Shown: positions 1 to 9,195, counted from the stretch's first letter. The stretch is 64,000 bases of DNA from Rhodobacteraceae bacterium EL53 (GCA_900313015.1 OMPR01000015.1:228069-292068); one strand, 5' to 3'. Made by a program: numbers and translations. The notes: a model not told the origin generated them from the letters alone.

Positions 1-248
1 GTCTTTTCGCGAGTTGCCGCGGCCAGTGGAGACGTGCACACCACGACCACAGCGCATGCAAACAAGGCCCCCGCCCGGATATACTCGGGATGAACATACT
101 GGCCTGCATAGGCGACCACGATGGCATGAATGGCAAGAAGGACCGCCAGCGCAGCGCCGATCATGAATGGGATGCGTGGCAAGCCCTTGGGCGCAATCGC
201 TGTGACTTGGTCTGAATGGCCGCCGCCTTGAGGAGATTGTTGGGTCAT
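1..248 (-). CDS. Membrane protein N-terminus, possibly a TRAP-type fused permease (partial)
   Basis: The reading frame starts at ATG 248 on the minus strand and runs off the left edge, giving about 82 residues. A polar start of about 25 residues is followed by two strongly hydrophobic stretches, around residues 29-48 and 58-72, each long enough to cross the membrane. The pattern resembles the start of TRAP transporter proteins that fuse the 4TM and 12TM subunits, which import small organic acids with a periplasmic binding protein. It lies 99 bases behind the GntR regulator on the same strand, a common arrangement for a regulator and its transporter. Only the N-terminus is visible, so the family is a guess; that it is a membrane protein is firmer. 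Confidence 0.45.
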   Translation of the reverse strand, partial: MTQQSPQGGGHSDQVTAIAPKGLPRIPFMIGAALAVLLAIHAIVVAYAGQYVHPEYIRAGALFACAVVVVCTSPLAAATREK

Positions 249-347
249 GATGGGATAGATCGACTTCTCTGGGTGAGATCAGGACTCGGTTTGGTATAAA
301 TTGTCGTTGAGCAGGTGCTTCGGTCGCGTACCGGGAAAGGGTTCATC

Positions 348-1082
348 CTATGACCCCGCTTCATCAAACAGGGGCGTTGGATCGAAATGCTTGGCCGGGT
401 TTCCATCTCCGATCTCGTCCAGCGAAGCTAGAAGCGCTGTCTGGTTGTGGTGAGTCAGTTGTTGCGCAATTTTGCCGGCAATTTCGACTTCGCCAGCCTG
501 AAGCGCGTCTATCAGTATTCTGCCGAGGCGCATCAAACGTTCCCGATGCTGGCTTTCCCGATGCGTCAAATGGAGATAGTAGCCGCTGGTTAGCCCGGCG
601 AGCTTTTCATATTGGTTTTCGAGAACGCTGTTTCCGCAATGGCGCATGATATGGGTGCGGAACGCGACGGTCTCGGTCGCAAACAAGGCACCGGCATCGG
701 CCTTCTCCAGGTTGGCGCTTTGCGATTTGGTCCGAAATTCTTCCATCTGGTCGAGTGTCTCGGGGCCGAGTTCCCCGGAACCCAGACGCCGGGCAAAAAG
801 ACGGCAGGCGGTCACAAACAATGATCCCCGCACCTCGACTATCTCGATCAATTCCCGTTTTGAGAACTGCCTGACATACGCGCCTTGCCGGGGGCGCAGC
901 TCAACGACTCCCTCACTGGCAAGCAACCGCAAAGCTTCGCGCGCCGGTCCCCTGGAGGTTTCAAACTCCCGTGCAACCATGGCTTCACGAAGCTTTTCTC
1001 CAGGCTTGAAACGGCCAGACACTATCTGCTCGCCAAGCTGTTTGGCGACTGAAATTGATAGTGTGTGCTTGTCGGTGCTCAA
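348..1082 (-). CDS. GntR-family transcriptional regulator (FadR/FCD subfamily)
   Basis: A 244-residue regulator. Residues about 8-72 form the GntR winged helix; typical segments are SGRFKPGEKLRE, SRGPAREALRLLASEG and LRPRQGAYVR. Residues about 80-225 are the all-helical FCD ligand-binding domain, which in this subfamily binds an organic acid, often through a metal held by Asp and His residues; FRTHIMRHCG fits one metal-ligand helix. Length is normal for the family. It is divergent from the catabolic operon starting at 1487 and lies upstream of the membrane gene at 1-248, so it probably controls one or both. The effector cannot be read from sequence. Confidence 0.9.
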   Translation of the reverse strand: MSTDKHTLSISVAKQLGEQIVSGRFKPGEKLREAMVAREFETSRGPAREALRLLASEGVVELRPRQGAYVRQFSKRELIEIVEVRGSLFVTACRLFARRLGSGELGPETLDQMEEFRTKSQSANLEKADAGALFATETVAFRTHIMRHCGNSVLENQYEKLAGLTSGYYLHLTHRESQHRERLMRLGRILIDALQAGEVEIAGKIAQQLTHHNQTALLASLDEIGDGNPAKHFDPTPLFDEAGS

Positions 1083-1486
1083 GTGATGAACTCCCTTTTT
1101 GTAAACAAATTACTCATTTTTATTGACTTATGAGAGCATCTAAGGAAATTATTCCATAGATTGTCAACAAAAAATGGCGAAGAACATCAATGCACCAGCT
1201 TTCACGACTAGTCCCGCCAGCGCCGATCTCCCTGCCAAATTCCTTGGAAAGGTTTGGTTTTTTTCTGGGTGCGCCGAGCAACAAGGAAGCGGGCGCAAGA
1301 GCCGGGAATTCGAGCCAGTCAACAAAGAATCACCCGGGCAGTCAGGGCGCGGCAATTCCCGAAACTGCATTTGATTCGACTATGAGACCAAATTCTGAAT
1401 GGTTCCCTTGCAAGGTGACACTCGGTGGTTTTGACGCCGCCGAACGTTTCGAAAACACCCAACACTGACTATGACGGGCAAGAACC
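1083..1486. promoter_or_regulatory. Divergent promoter region between the GntR gene and the catabolic operon
   Basis: This 404-bp gap separates divergent genes and holds no convincing gene. 1100-1170 is distinctly AT-rich for the region. On the plus strand TTGACT (1123-1128) followed after 18 bases by AATTAT (1147-1152) is a possible sigma-70 promoter. On the minus strand TTGACA (1162-1167) is a good -35 box but no clear -10 follows. CTTA and TAAG flank a 10-base spacer at 1127-1144, a possible half of a GntR operator. The rest (1190-1486) has open frames with unconvincing composition. Confidence 0.4.
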
Positions 1487-2605
1487 ATGGATAAGATCAC
1501 GCTCTACGGGGTGCCTTTTTCACTCTATGCCGGCCGGGCCAGAAGCTACCTGGTCAAGGCGGGGCTGCCCCACAGAGAAACCCTCGCGACAAGCCAGCAT
1601 TTCCATAACCACGTTTTGCCCAAGGCTGACGGGCTGTTGACGTTGCCAACGATCGAGACAGCGGAAGGCGAAGTGATCCGCGATAGCGCCGCAATCATCG
1701 ACCACTATGAAGCCCAAAGTGGCAACGGCTTCAGCCCAGCTTCGCCGAGGCAACGCATTCTCAGCCTGCTGATGGATGTCATCGGTGCCGAGGGCCTTTT
1801 GCGGCCAGCGATGCATTTCCGCTGGAATTTCCCCGAAGAAAACCTCGCATTTCTGAAAATCGCGTTCCGGACGCTGGTGAAGGAAGGCCCCGGTCGTGAT
1901 GAAAAGGCGGAAGCCATCGCCAACAAGATGCGGCGTGCAGCCAAGGCATTTGGCGTGGCGCCCGAGACATACGACGTCATCGAAACGCTTTACGGCGAAA
2001 TGCTCGAAAAACTTGAGCGCCATTTCGCGACCTTCCCTTATCTGCTTGGCGGCAAGCCCTGCATCGGCGATTTCGGCATGATGGCTCCGCTTTTTGCCCA
2101 CCTGGGTCGCGACCCCAAACCACTTGCCATGATGCAGGCCAACGCGGTGCACCTGTTCCGCTGGACCGAACGTATGAACCGGCTGGACGACGATATGTGC
2201 GAGTTTCCAAGTCAGGACGCATCCTATCTGGCTGATGATGAGATTCCGGATACCCTTATCGAGGTTCTAAAACAGATGGCCGTCGATTTTGTCCCCGAGA
2301 CTCAGGCCGCAGCGACCACAATCAACAGTTGGATCACGGCGCAAGGTGACCTTGAACCCGGCACCCCCATCGAACGAGGTGTCGGATTTGCCCGTTTCGA
2401 GGTCCGGGGTGTCGAGACCAGCGCGCTGGCACAGCCCTACCGTTTCTATCTGCTGGCTCGGGTTCAGGATGAATTTGAAAGTTTGGCTGAAACGGATCAA
2501 CGGGCCGTAAAGGACCTGCTGACCCAGTGCGGGATGGCAGAGGTTCTCGGCTTCAAGCTGAACCGTCGGATCGGCCGCAAAAACAATCTTGAAGTCTGGG
2601 CGTAA
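1487..2605 (+). CDS. Glutathione S-transferase family protein (long form)
   Basis: A 372-residue protein. Residues 4-80 match the thioredoxin-like GST N-domain: ITLYGVPFSLYAGRARSYL at the start, the cis-proline segment LPTIE, and DSAAIIDHY for the glutathione gamma-glutamyl contact. Residues about 90-230 are the helical GST C-domain. The last 130 residues extend well beyond the usual 200-230 length and match no domain I recognise. It is first in the plus-strand operon and ends just before the sulfatase gene. GSTs in such clusters often open rings, remove ether or halide groups or detoxify reactive intermediates; which applies here is not visible. It could have lost transferase activity. Confidence 0.8.
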   Translation: MDKITLYGVPFSLYAGRARSYLVKAGLPHRETLATSQHFHNHVLPKADGLLTLPTIETAEGEVIRDSAAIIDHYEAQSGNGFSPASPRQRILSLLMDVIGAEGLLRPAMHFRWNFPEENLAFLKIAFRTLVKEGPGRDEKAEAIANKMRRAAKAFGVAPETYDVIETLYGEMLEKLERHFATFPYLLGGKPCIGDFGMMAPLFAHLGRDPKPLAMMQANAVHLFRWTERMNRLDDDMCEFPSQDASYLADDEIPDTLIEVLKQMAVDFVPETQAAATTINSWITAQGDLEPGTPIERGVGFARFEVRGVETSALAQPYRFYLLARVQDEFESLAETDQRAVKDLLTQCGMAEVLGFKLNRRIGRKNNLEVWA

Positions 2606-2630
2606 TAATTTGGGAGGCGAGAGGCGCACA

Positions 2631-4907
2631 ATGACATACAAACACCCATCCGGTGAAGAATTCAAAGGCCGCATCGGGAAAACATATGCGGACTCCGAAC
2701 CTTGGTGGCCGCCGCTCGCCGTGCCTGACGGCAAACCCAACGTGGTTTTCATCGTCATAGATGATACCGGCTTTTCGCATCTCGGGTGTTACGGATCGAG
2801 CATCGAGACGCCCAATATTGATCGGCTGGCGGAAAACGGGCTCCGTTATGTGAACTTTCACACCACGGCGCTATGCTCTCCGAGCCGCGCTTGCCTGTTG
2901 ACAGGACGCAACCACCACTCGGTCGGCATGCGCGGCATTTCCAACATGGATACCGGCTATCCCAACATGCGTGGTTATCTGCCGCCGACGGCGGCAACGA
3001 TGGCAGATGTGCTGCGCGATGCCGGTTACGGAACATATGCAGCAGGCAAGTGGCATCTTACGCCAATGTCGGAAAGCTCGGCGGTCGGGCCGTTTCATAA
3101 TTGGCCGCTGCAGCGCGGCTTCAACAGGTTCTACGGTTTCATGCAGGGTGAAACCGACCAGTTCTACCCCGAGATCACGATCGACAACCATCATAGCCAG
3201 GCCCCGGCGCTGCCGGAAGACGGCTATCATGTGTCCGAAGACATCGTGGAACAGTCCATCGGCTTCCTGCGCGATCAGGTCTCGCTGGTACCCGAAAAAC
3301 CCTTCTTCCTGTACCTGGCCTTTGGCGCCACGCACTCGCCTCATCAGGCACCGCAAGCCTATCTGGACAAATACCGCGGCCGGTTCGATGACGGCTGGGA
3401 GGTTGTGCGCAAACAATGGTTCGAACGGCAAAAGGAGCTGGGCATCATCCCCGAGGACACCCAGCTTGCCCCGCTCAATCCAAGCGTAAAACCATGGGGC
3501 GAATTGTCCGAGAACGAGCAGAAGTTCGGCTGCCGTTTGCAAGAAGCCTTTGCAGCGCAGCTGGATCACACCGACGCACAGATCGGACGGTTGATGACCT
3601 TCCTGGAAGAGATCGGCCAGTATGACAACACGATGATCGTGCTTATTTCCGACAATGGCGCCAGCCAGGAAGGCGGCGAGACCGGTGTCTTTGACGAAAT
3701 GAAATGGTTCAACGGCATTCCCGAGAATGTGGACGAAGCGGTCACACGGCTTGACGATATCGGCGGGCCTGAAAGCCACTCCAATATCCCCTGGGGTTGG
3801 GCTCAGGTCGGCAACACGCCGCTGAAATGGTACAAGCAGAACACCCATGGCGGTGGTGTTCGCGACCCTCTGATCGTCCACTGGCCGGGCGGCATCGAGG
3901 AGCGCGGTGGAATCCGAGACAATTTCTGCCATGCAATCGATCTGATGCCCACGGTCATGGAACTGACCGGCACCGAGGCGCCGGAGGTGTACAGGGGGAT
4001 CGAACAGATGCCCATTCATGGCGAATCCCTGGCCGGTTCAATGACGGCGGGCGACACGAAACCTGCGCGCTCGGTTCAGTATTTCGAGATGCTCGGCCAT
4101 CGCGGTATCTGGCAGGACGGTTGGAAAGCGGTCACCCGGCACCTGCCCGGCAAACCCTGGGAAGAGGACAAGTGGGAACTTTATCACCTGGACAAGGATT
4201 TCTCGGAAACGCATGACCTTGCTGCAGAACATCCCGAACGGCTGGAACAGATGATCGCCCTGTGGTGGGAAGAGGCCGAAAAATACGGCGCACTTCCGCT
4301 TGATGATCGCCCAGCTTTCGAGATATTCCGCGCGGCGCGGCGGCACGGATCGCCTGCCTCCCGGCGCAGGTTCGTCTATCACCCGCCGATCTCTCATATG
4401 GTCAGCGAGGTTTGCCCGCCCATGGGGCGCGGCTGGACCACGAAAATCGCGCTCGATCATCCCGAGAACAACGGCGACGGCGCATTGGTCAACCGGGGCA
4501 CGATCAATTCCGGGCTGGCGCTCTATGTGCTGAACGGGAAGCTTCATTTCGACTACAACTTCTTCCACGAACACACCCATATCGTGATGGATCAGCCGCT
4601 TTCTCCGGGCAGGCATCAGATCACATTGGAGGTTGAACGCATCGAGAAACCCGGTGCCGTTGCCCGGCTGATTGTCGATGGAGAACTGCAGGGTGAGGCG
4701 GTCATTCCACATCTGCTGGTCATGTTGTCGAGCACCGGCATGGATATCGGGCGCGCGATTGCTCCCATCACGCGCGATTATGATCCGCCGTTCATCTATC
4801 CTGGTCGGATCGAGACCGTGACTTTCGATATCCCCGAATCAAGATCAAAACGGGATGCGCAGGAAGAAGCTAAGAGCGAAGCACGGGCGGCGATGACCCG
4901 GCAGTAG
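2631..4907 (+). CDS. Arylsulfatase family enzyme (formylglycine type)
   Basis: The 758-residue protein hydrolyses sulfate esters in the type I sulfatase fold. The metal-binding start NVVFIVIDDTG (residues 37-47) is followed by the signature CSPSR (82-86), where Cys82 must be oxidised to formylglycine, and by the continuation LLTGR. LISDNGASQEGG around residue 340 supplies further metal ligands. I chose ATG 2631 because GGAGG and GAGG lie just upstream; an in-frame ATG at 2589 would overlap the previous gene. No signal peptide is seen, so it may act in the cytoplasm or use another route. The substrate is unknown. The C-terminal third is longer than in minimal sulfatases. A truncated maturase gene lies downstream in the same cluster. 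Confidence 0.92.
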   Translation: MTYKHPSGEEFKGRIGKTYADSEPWWPPLAVPDGKPNVVFIVIDDTGFSHLGCYGSSIETPNIDRLAENGLRYVNFHTTALCSPSRACLLTGRNHHSVGMRGISNMDTGYPNMRGYLPPTAATMADVLRDAGYGTYAAGKWHLTPMSESSAVGPFHNWPLQRGFNRFYGFMQGETDQFYPEITIDNHHSQAPALPEDGYHVSEDIVEQSIGFLRDQVSLVPEKPFFLYLAFGATHSPHQAPQAYLDKYRGRFDDGWEVVRKQWFERQKELGIIPEDTQLAPLNPSVKPWGELSENEQKFGCRLQEAFAAQLDHTDAQIGRLMTFLEEIGQYDNTMIVLISDNGASQEGGETGVFDEMKWFNGIPENVDEAVTRLDDIGGPESHSNIPWGWAQVGNTPLKWYKQNTHGGGVRDPLIVHWPGGIEERGGIRDNFCHAIDLMPTVMELTGTEAPEVYRGIEQMPIHGESLAGSMTAGDTKPARSVQYFEMLGHRGIWQDGWKAVTRHLPGKPWEEDKWELYHLDKDFSETHDLAAEHPERLEQMIALWWEEAEKYGALPLDDRPAFEIFRAARRHGSPASRRRFVYHPPISHMVSEVCPPMGRGWTTKIALDHPENNGDGALVNRGTINSGLALYVLNGKLHFDYNFFHEHTHIVMDQPLSPGRHQITLEVERIEKPGAVARLIVDGELQGEAVIPHLLVMLSSTGMDIGRAIAPITRDYDPPFIYPGRIETVTFDIPESRSKRDAQEEAKSEARAAMTRQ

Positions 4908-4922
4908 GCTTGTCAACAAAAG

Positions 4923-4947
4923 GCGGGTGCCGGCATTCGGCGCCCGC
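4923..4947 (+). terminator. GC-rich hairpin between the sulfatase and ligase genes
   Basis: A 10-bp stem (GCGGGTGCCG with CGGCGCCCGC, one G-T wobble) closes a 5-base loop just after the sulfatase stop. There is no T-tract, so it is more likely a 3'-end stabiliser or a partial attenuator than a full intrinsic terminator. Confidence 0.4.
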
Positions 4948-5016
4948 ATGAAACCGGAAATTCCGTGGGGTTGACAGTTTGATGCCTGAATCGGTGAATT
5001 CGCGAACGGAGAAGAC

Positions 5017-6879
5017 ATGCAGCACGACATTCCTTTCAAACCCCTGAAAATCAAACCTCCGCAACTGACTGTCGACCGGCGGCCTGATGGAACAATTTAT
5101 CTTGGGTCCGCAATTGAACCGGAGCTACAGGAAAAAAGCATCGTTCATTTGCTGGCGCGCAAAGCCAAACTGCATCCCAATCGGGGCTGGATTGCCGAGC
5201 GTGACAATGGCGGTGACTGGAAATACCTCACTTACGAAGACGGCGATCGGCTGAGCGGGAACATAGCCCAGGCATTGATCGACCGGGGTATGGGGCCATC
5301 GACGCCGTTGATGATCCTGTCAGGCAAGAGCATCAACCATGCGCTGCTCTACATGGGGGCGATGAAGGCCCGGGTGCCGGTGGCCTCAATTTCAGAAGCG
5401 TTTTCCAGAGTTCCCGGCGCTTTTCCCAAATTTCAGCACGTCTTCACCACTGTCCGCCCCTTCATGATTTTCTCTGAACAACTACCACAGGTGCAGGGCG
5501 GGCTGCAGTTTCTGGCCGATCTGGGGCATGATCTGAGTGATCTTGAAATTGTCGGTCTCAAAGGTGACACCTCGAAAACGGAATTCACCCCCTTTGAAGA
5601 TCTGAAAGCGGCAGTGGCAACGGATGCCGTGGATGCGTCGATCGATGCAATCACCCCTGACACGGTCGCGCGCTACATGTTCACGTCCGGGTCGACCGGC
5701 ATGCCCAAGGCGGCGATCATCACCCAAGGCGGCATGACCGCCAACGTTGCCAATGTTGCAACCGTTGAAACCGAGGATTTCGAAGCACCGGATTATGATC
5801 CCAAGGCAAGCCTTGTCTGGATGCCCTGGAGCCATTCGGGACAGGGGATTATGAATTTCAACCACTCGATCAGACGTGGTGCCACGGTGTACTTGGACGA
5901 TGGTCTGCCAGTGCCGGGCAAATTCGACGAAACCTTGCGGAACCTGCGCGAACTGCCGGTAACAGGCTATACCGGAGCACCGGTCGGCTATGCCATGCTG
6001 GTCCCGGCACTTGAAGAAGACGCGGAATTCCGCAAGCATTTCTTCACCCATGCCGAACAGTTTTTCTATGGGGCGGCGGCCATGCCGTACGACATTGCCG
6101 AACGCCTCCAGAAACTGGCGGTGGAATGCACCGGCCACCGGATTTCCGTCAACTCGGCTTTTGGCACGACCGAAGCTCTGGTCGTGACCATCGTCGGATG
6201 GGCCACAGAAAATGTGGAACAGATTGGGCTTCCCATTCCCGGCGTCACCGTAAAGCTCGTGCCTTATGGCGACAAACTGGAAGCACGCGTCAAGTCCGAC
6301 GCTCTGTTCGCAGGCTATCTTGGAAACCCCGAAGCAACGGCCGATGCGTTCGACGATGAAGGGTTCTACAAGCTCGGCGACGCCTTTACCTTCCTCGACA
6401 AGGACCGGCCCGAAGCCGGTTTGAAATTCGATGGGCGCGTTTCGGAGGAATTCAAGCTTGCGACGGGCAGCTGGGTCGCGACCGGGAACTTGCGGATCAA
6501 TGTGATTTCGGAATTATCCCCGATCATCAGGGATGCCGTGGTCTGCGGCCTGAACAAGGATTACGTCTCGATCTTGGCTTGGGCCAATCCGGACGCTTTG
6601 CGCAAAGCCATGCCGGGTCCACTGGAAGAGCGGGACGGATTGTTCGTTTCGGATGCCTTGGCCGAATTCGTTCGTGAACGTCTGGCCGATTACAACAAAA
6701 ATTCTGGGTCGTCGACCCGGGTCGCGCGCATTGCCGTGATGGTCGAACCGCCTTCGCTGCCAGCACATGAGATTACCGAAAAAGGCTATGTCAATCAGCG
6801 GGCGACACAGGAAAACCGCGCGGATCTTGTCGAACGCCTCTACGAGGTCGATCCGGCCCCGGGGGTTATCACCCTTTGA
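5017..6879 (+). CDS. Feruloyl-CoA synthetase-like acyl-CoA ligase (ANL superfamily)
   Basis: A 620-residue AMP-forming ligase that should activate a carboxylic acid to an acyl-AMP and then a CoA thioester. The nucleotide loop MFTSGSTGMPKA is at residues 221-232. SAFGTTEA is the family's aromatic-Gly-x-Thr-Glu-like motif, FYKLGDAF carries the ribose-binding Asp, and FKLATGSWV resembles the hinge region of the feruloyl-CoA synthase subfamily, where the usual GRxxDxIKxxG is altered. An RBS (GGAG) precedes ATG 5017. With an acyl-CoA dehydrogenase two genes on and a sulfatase before it, a route for a sulfated aromatic or cinnamate-like acid is plausible. The exact acid is inference; other aryl or phenylalkanoate acids are possible. 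Confidence 0.85.
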   Translation: MQHDIPFKPLKIKPPQLTVDRRPDGTIYLGSAIEPELQEKSIVHLLARKAKLHPNRGWIAERDNGGDWKYLTYEDGDRLSGNIAQALIDRGMGPSTPLMILSGKSINHALLYMGAMKARVPVASISEAFSRVPGAFPKFQHVFTTVRPFMIFSEQLPQVQGGLQFLADLGHDLSDLEIVGLKGDTSKTEFTPFEDLKAAVATDAVDASIDAITPDTVARYMFTSGSTGMPKAAIITQGGMTANVANVATVETEDFEAPDYDPKASLVWMPWSHSGQGIMNFNHSIRRGATVYLDDGLPVPGKFDETLRNLRELPVTGYTGAPVGYAMLVPALEEDAEFRKHFFTHAEQFFYGAAAMPYDIAERLQKLAVECTGHRISVNSAFGTTEALVVTIVGWATENVEQIGLPIPGVTVKLVPYGDKLEARVKSDALFAGYLGNPEATADAFDDEGFYKLGDAFTFLDKDRPEAGLKFDGRVSEEFKLATGSWVATGNLRINVISELSPIIRDAVVCGLNKDYVSILAWANPDALRKAMPGPLEERDGLFVSDALAEFVRERLADYNKNSGSSTRVARIAVMVEPPSLPAHEITEKGYVNQRATQENRADLVERLYEVDPAPGVITL

Positions 6880-6996
6880 TCCGGTTGACCGGCATTTTGC
6901 GTCAGAGAAATGGCGGATCGGCAGAGAGCGACTTAAACTAACAGTTCACGTAATGCAGTCTCCTGCCCTGCTGCAGAGCTTCGGAAAGCAAGGATC

Positions 6997-7164
6997 ATGT
7001 CACCAAACCCGCGCCCGTTCAACATCATGACCAAGCCGATTGGTCCGCGTTGCAACATCGATTGCGAGTATTGTTATTACCTTGAAAAGGAAAAGAAGTT
7101 CCGGATGTCGGACGAGGTGCTGGAGACCTATGACGCGGTCATCCTCAAGCACCCTTCGAAATAA
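6997..7164 (+). pseudogene. Truncated anaerobic sulfatase-maturating enzyme (radical SAM stump)
   Basis: A 55-codon frame starts at ATG 6997 and stops at TAA 7162-7164. It matches the extreme N-terminus of anaerobic sulfatase maturases: a KPIGPRCN lead-in, then the complete radical-SAM cluster motif CNIDCEYC (Cys19, Cys23, Cys26) and the YYLEKEKKF segment. Family members have about 370-420 residues with a C-terminal SPASM domain binding two more Fe-S clusters; all of that is missing. The reading breaks right before the next gene's RBS, which suggests a deletion joined the stump to the acyl-CoA dehydrogenase gene. Known function of the intact enzyme: conversion of the sulfatase signature Cys or Ser to formylglycine. 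Confidence 0.85.
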
Positions 7165-7189
7165 AGACAAACTTAGAAAAGAGGCTTTC

Positions 7190-8455
7190 ATGGATCTCTC
7201 ACCATCTCCGTTGGCATTTGAAATGCGTAAAAAGGTCGAGCATTTTTTCGAGACCGAAATCCTGCCGCGAGACCCCGAATGGCGGCGTGAGGTGCACGAG
7301 AATGGCAACCCGTGGCCGGATTTCCTGTCGGAATTACGCGCAAAAGCAAAGTCTCAAGGCTTGTGGAATCTGGGCCTGCCAATGCTGGACGACAGTGATC
7401 CCGGCACGCGGTTGAATAACCTTGAATACACGTATGTTGCCGATGTGATGGGTCGACTGGGCTGGTCATCTTTCGTATTCAATTGCCAGCCACCAGATGT
7501 CCCGAACGCAGAAATCCTTCAGCAATTCGGTTCGCCTGAGCAGAAAGAGCGGTGGCTTGTTCCTTTGCTGAACGGTGAATTCCGTTCGACCTTTGCCATG
7601 ACCGAACCTGCGGTTGCCTCATCAGATGCCAACAACATCGAAACTACGATTGAGAGCGATGGCGATCACTACGTGATCAACGGGCGCAAATGGTGGACCA
7701 GCAACGCCAGCCACCCCTTGTGCAAATTTGCTATACTGGTGGGCCTGTCTGATCCGGAGGCCGAGCGGGGTCGCGGCCATACGATGGTGCTTATTCCAAC
7801 GGATACGCCCGGTTTTATAGTGGAACGCACTCTGTCTGTGTTCGGCGCTAAAGACATCACAACGCCGCATGATCAGGTCTTGTTCGATAACGTAAGGATC
7901 CCGAAAACGAATTTGCTTGGAACGGAAGGCGGCGGCTTCCTAATCGGTCAAGCGCGCCTTGGCCCTGCACGCATCCAGCACTGTATGCGCATGATTGGTC
8001 ATGGCGAGGTTATGGTGCGCCTGATGCTAGAGCGGGCGCGCGACAGAGTGGCCTTTGGCAAGCCATTGCAAAGCTATTCGACAGTACAAGAGTGGATCGC
8101 GGAATCACGTCTGGAGTTGGAGCAATGCAAGCTCATGCTGCAGAAAACGGCTTGGCTTGTTGACAATTTTGACAACAAGGCAGCGCGCCGCGAAATTTCC
8201 ATGATCAAGCTGGCGGTGCCGCGTGCTTACAGCAACATCGCCGATCGCGCAGTACAAGTCTTTGGCGGCATGGCCGTGTCCGACGATAGCCCGTTCGCCT
8301 CGGCCGTCGCCAGCGCACGCGTTATGCGCATCGCCGACGGGCCAGATGAAGTGCATCTGCGCACGCTTTTTAAGTTGGAGCAATTTGCCGCAAAGGATGA
8401 ACCAGCGCTGTCACCGTCCTATCTTCGTGGCCCAGGAAATTCGTTTTTGGAGTAG
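7190..8455 (+). CDS. Acyl-CoA dehydrogenase family protein
   Basis: A 421-residue flavoprotein that should introduce an alpha-beta double bond into an acyl-CoA. It shows the FAD/substrate segment FAMTEPAVASSDANN, a middle beta-domain with GRKWWTSNA, the RVAFGKPL helix that contacts the FAD of the partner subunit, FGGMAVSDDSP, and DGPDEVHLRTL near the catalytic-base position of the ACAD10/11-like group. ATG 7190 is preferred to earlier in-frame codons because it has a purine-rich RBS (AAAGAGG) and aligns with the family start; the upstream codons overlap the maturase stump in another frame. It is the last gene of the operon and fits beta-oxidation-like processing of the CoA thioester made by the ligase at 5017. 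Confidence 0.9.
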   Translation: MDLSPSPLAFEMRKKVEHFFETEILPRDPEWRREVHENGNPWPDFLSELRAKAKSQGLWNLGLPMLDDSDPGTRLNNLEYTYVADVMGRLGWSSFVFNCQPPDVPNAEILQQFGSPEQKERWLVPLLNGEFRSTFAMTEPAVASSDANNIETTIESDGDHYVINGRKWWTSNASHPLCKFAILVGLSDPEAERGRGHTMVLIPTDTPGFIVERTLSVFGAKDITTPHDQVLFDNVRIPKTNLLGTEGGGFLIGQARLGPARIQHCMRMIGHGEVMVRLMLERARDRVAFGKPLQSYSTVQEWIAESRLELEQCKLMLQKTAWLVDNFDNKAARREISMIKLAVPRAYSNIADRAVQVFGGMAVSDDSPFASAVASARVMRIADGPDEVHLRTLFKLEQFAAKDEPALSPSYLRGPGNSFLE

Positions 8456-8958
8456 CAATTGCGCCCGTATTTCCGAACTTCGGAAAGGCCATCTGGCAGC
8501 TTAAAATCGGGCAAAGCCTGTCAGTGTAATGTCGGCTTGTAACACGGTTCCCTGAGGGTTTGCTGTGACATTGATAGCCCGTGTTCCGGCTACCGTGGTT
8601 ACTCAGAATTGGCTGTTAGTAATAAGCTGTCATTGAAAGAGATCCTTCCAAGGTTCGTTTTGTCCACGCCTTGTTTGCCTGGATGGTATGCAGCGAAATC
8701 GTAGGTTGTTTGCCAGCCGGTTTTTCCTATCAAATGGCCGGTCTAGTGAAAATCGCTGCGCCATCGAAGTTGCCGCGCTGCGCGTGCGAGCAAATGCTGC
8801 ACCAGAGAAAACCGAAAACTCGATGACCGGATTGTCCGCTTAGCACCAGTTCCCCCAACTGCCGGTTCTGCACTTGCAGCGAAAGTCCGGTCCGAGGAGT
8901 TGCACTGAAGCGACATCGGGTGCTTGTGGAAGTCCAATTGGCAGCGATCCACACCTAA
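8456..8958. other. Intergenic stretch without a supported gene
   Basis: About 500 bp lie between the catabolic operon and the accessory region. No frame has a credible start with an RBS or a recognisable domain. The minus-strand frame over 8743-8952 is open but low-complexity and looks like intergenic sequence. This may mark the boundary between core metabolism and accessory DNA. Confidence 0.5.
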
Positions 8959-8997
8959 CTGCGGTGCCGGGGCGGGCTACCCGCCCCGGCACCGCAG
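8959..8997 (-). terminator. Perfect 18-bp hairpin terminator of the small gene at 8998
   Basis: CTGCGGTGCCGGGGCGGG (8959-8976) and its exact complement (8980-8997) enclose a 3-base loop. The hairpin begins at the base next to the stop codon of the minus-strand gene 8998-9195. The very GC-rich stem has no long T-run, so it may act as a 3'-end stabiliser as well as a terminator. Confidence 0.75.
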
Positions 8998-9195
8998 TCA
9001 TTCGGTGACTGGATCGTCATCGCGGCGCGGGAAGGCGACCATTTCGACGTCGGGGAACATGCTGTGTTTGACGTTGATCGAAGTGATGTTGCCGCGGTCA
9101 TCGGTGTTGACGAAGAGTACGCCGCAGCGGTCCCAGAAGTTCTTGCCGTCTTTTTCGCCGGATTTGACGTTCAGTTTCAGAGTTTGAGTAGCCAT
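8998..9195 (-). CDS. Small hypothetical protein (65 aa)
   Basis: I do not recognise a named family. The protein is small, hydrophilic and looks beta-rich: it opens MATQTLKLNVKSGEK, has a central FWDRCGVLFVNTDD segment and ends acidic (DDDPVTE). A GAGG RBS lies about 8 bases upstream of ATG 9195, and a perfect hairpin follows the stop, so it is probably expressed as a single-gene transcript. It sits among hipBA and phage or plasmid-type genes, which suggests a mobile-element accessory protein. One Cys is present but no metal-site pattern. Confidence 0.6.
   Translation of the reverse strand: MATQTLKLNVKSGEKDGKNFWDRCGVLFVNTDDRGNITSINVKHSMFPDVEMVAFPRRDDDPVTE

Noticed and set aside
1174..1374. 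A small gene in the GntR-operon gap
   Set aside because: Overlapping frames are open on both strands with no RBS, no hydrophobic or domain pattern and no conservation visible.
2589..2630. The upstream ATG of the sulfatase
   Set aside because: It would overlap the previous coding region, whereas ATG 2631 has a clear RBS and fits the family start.
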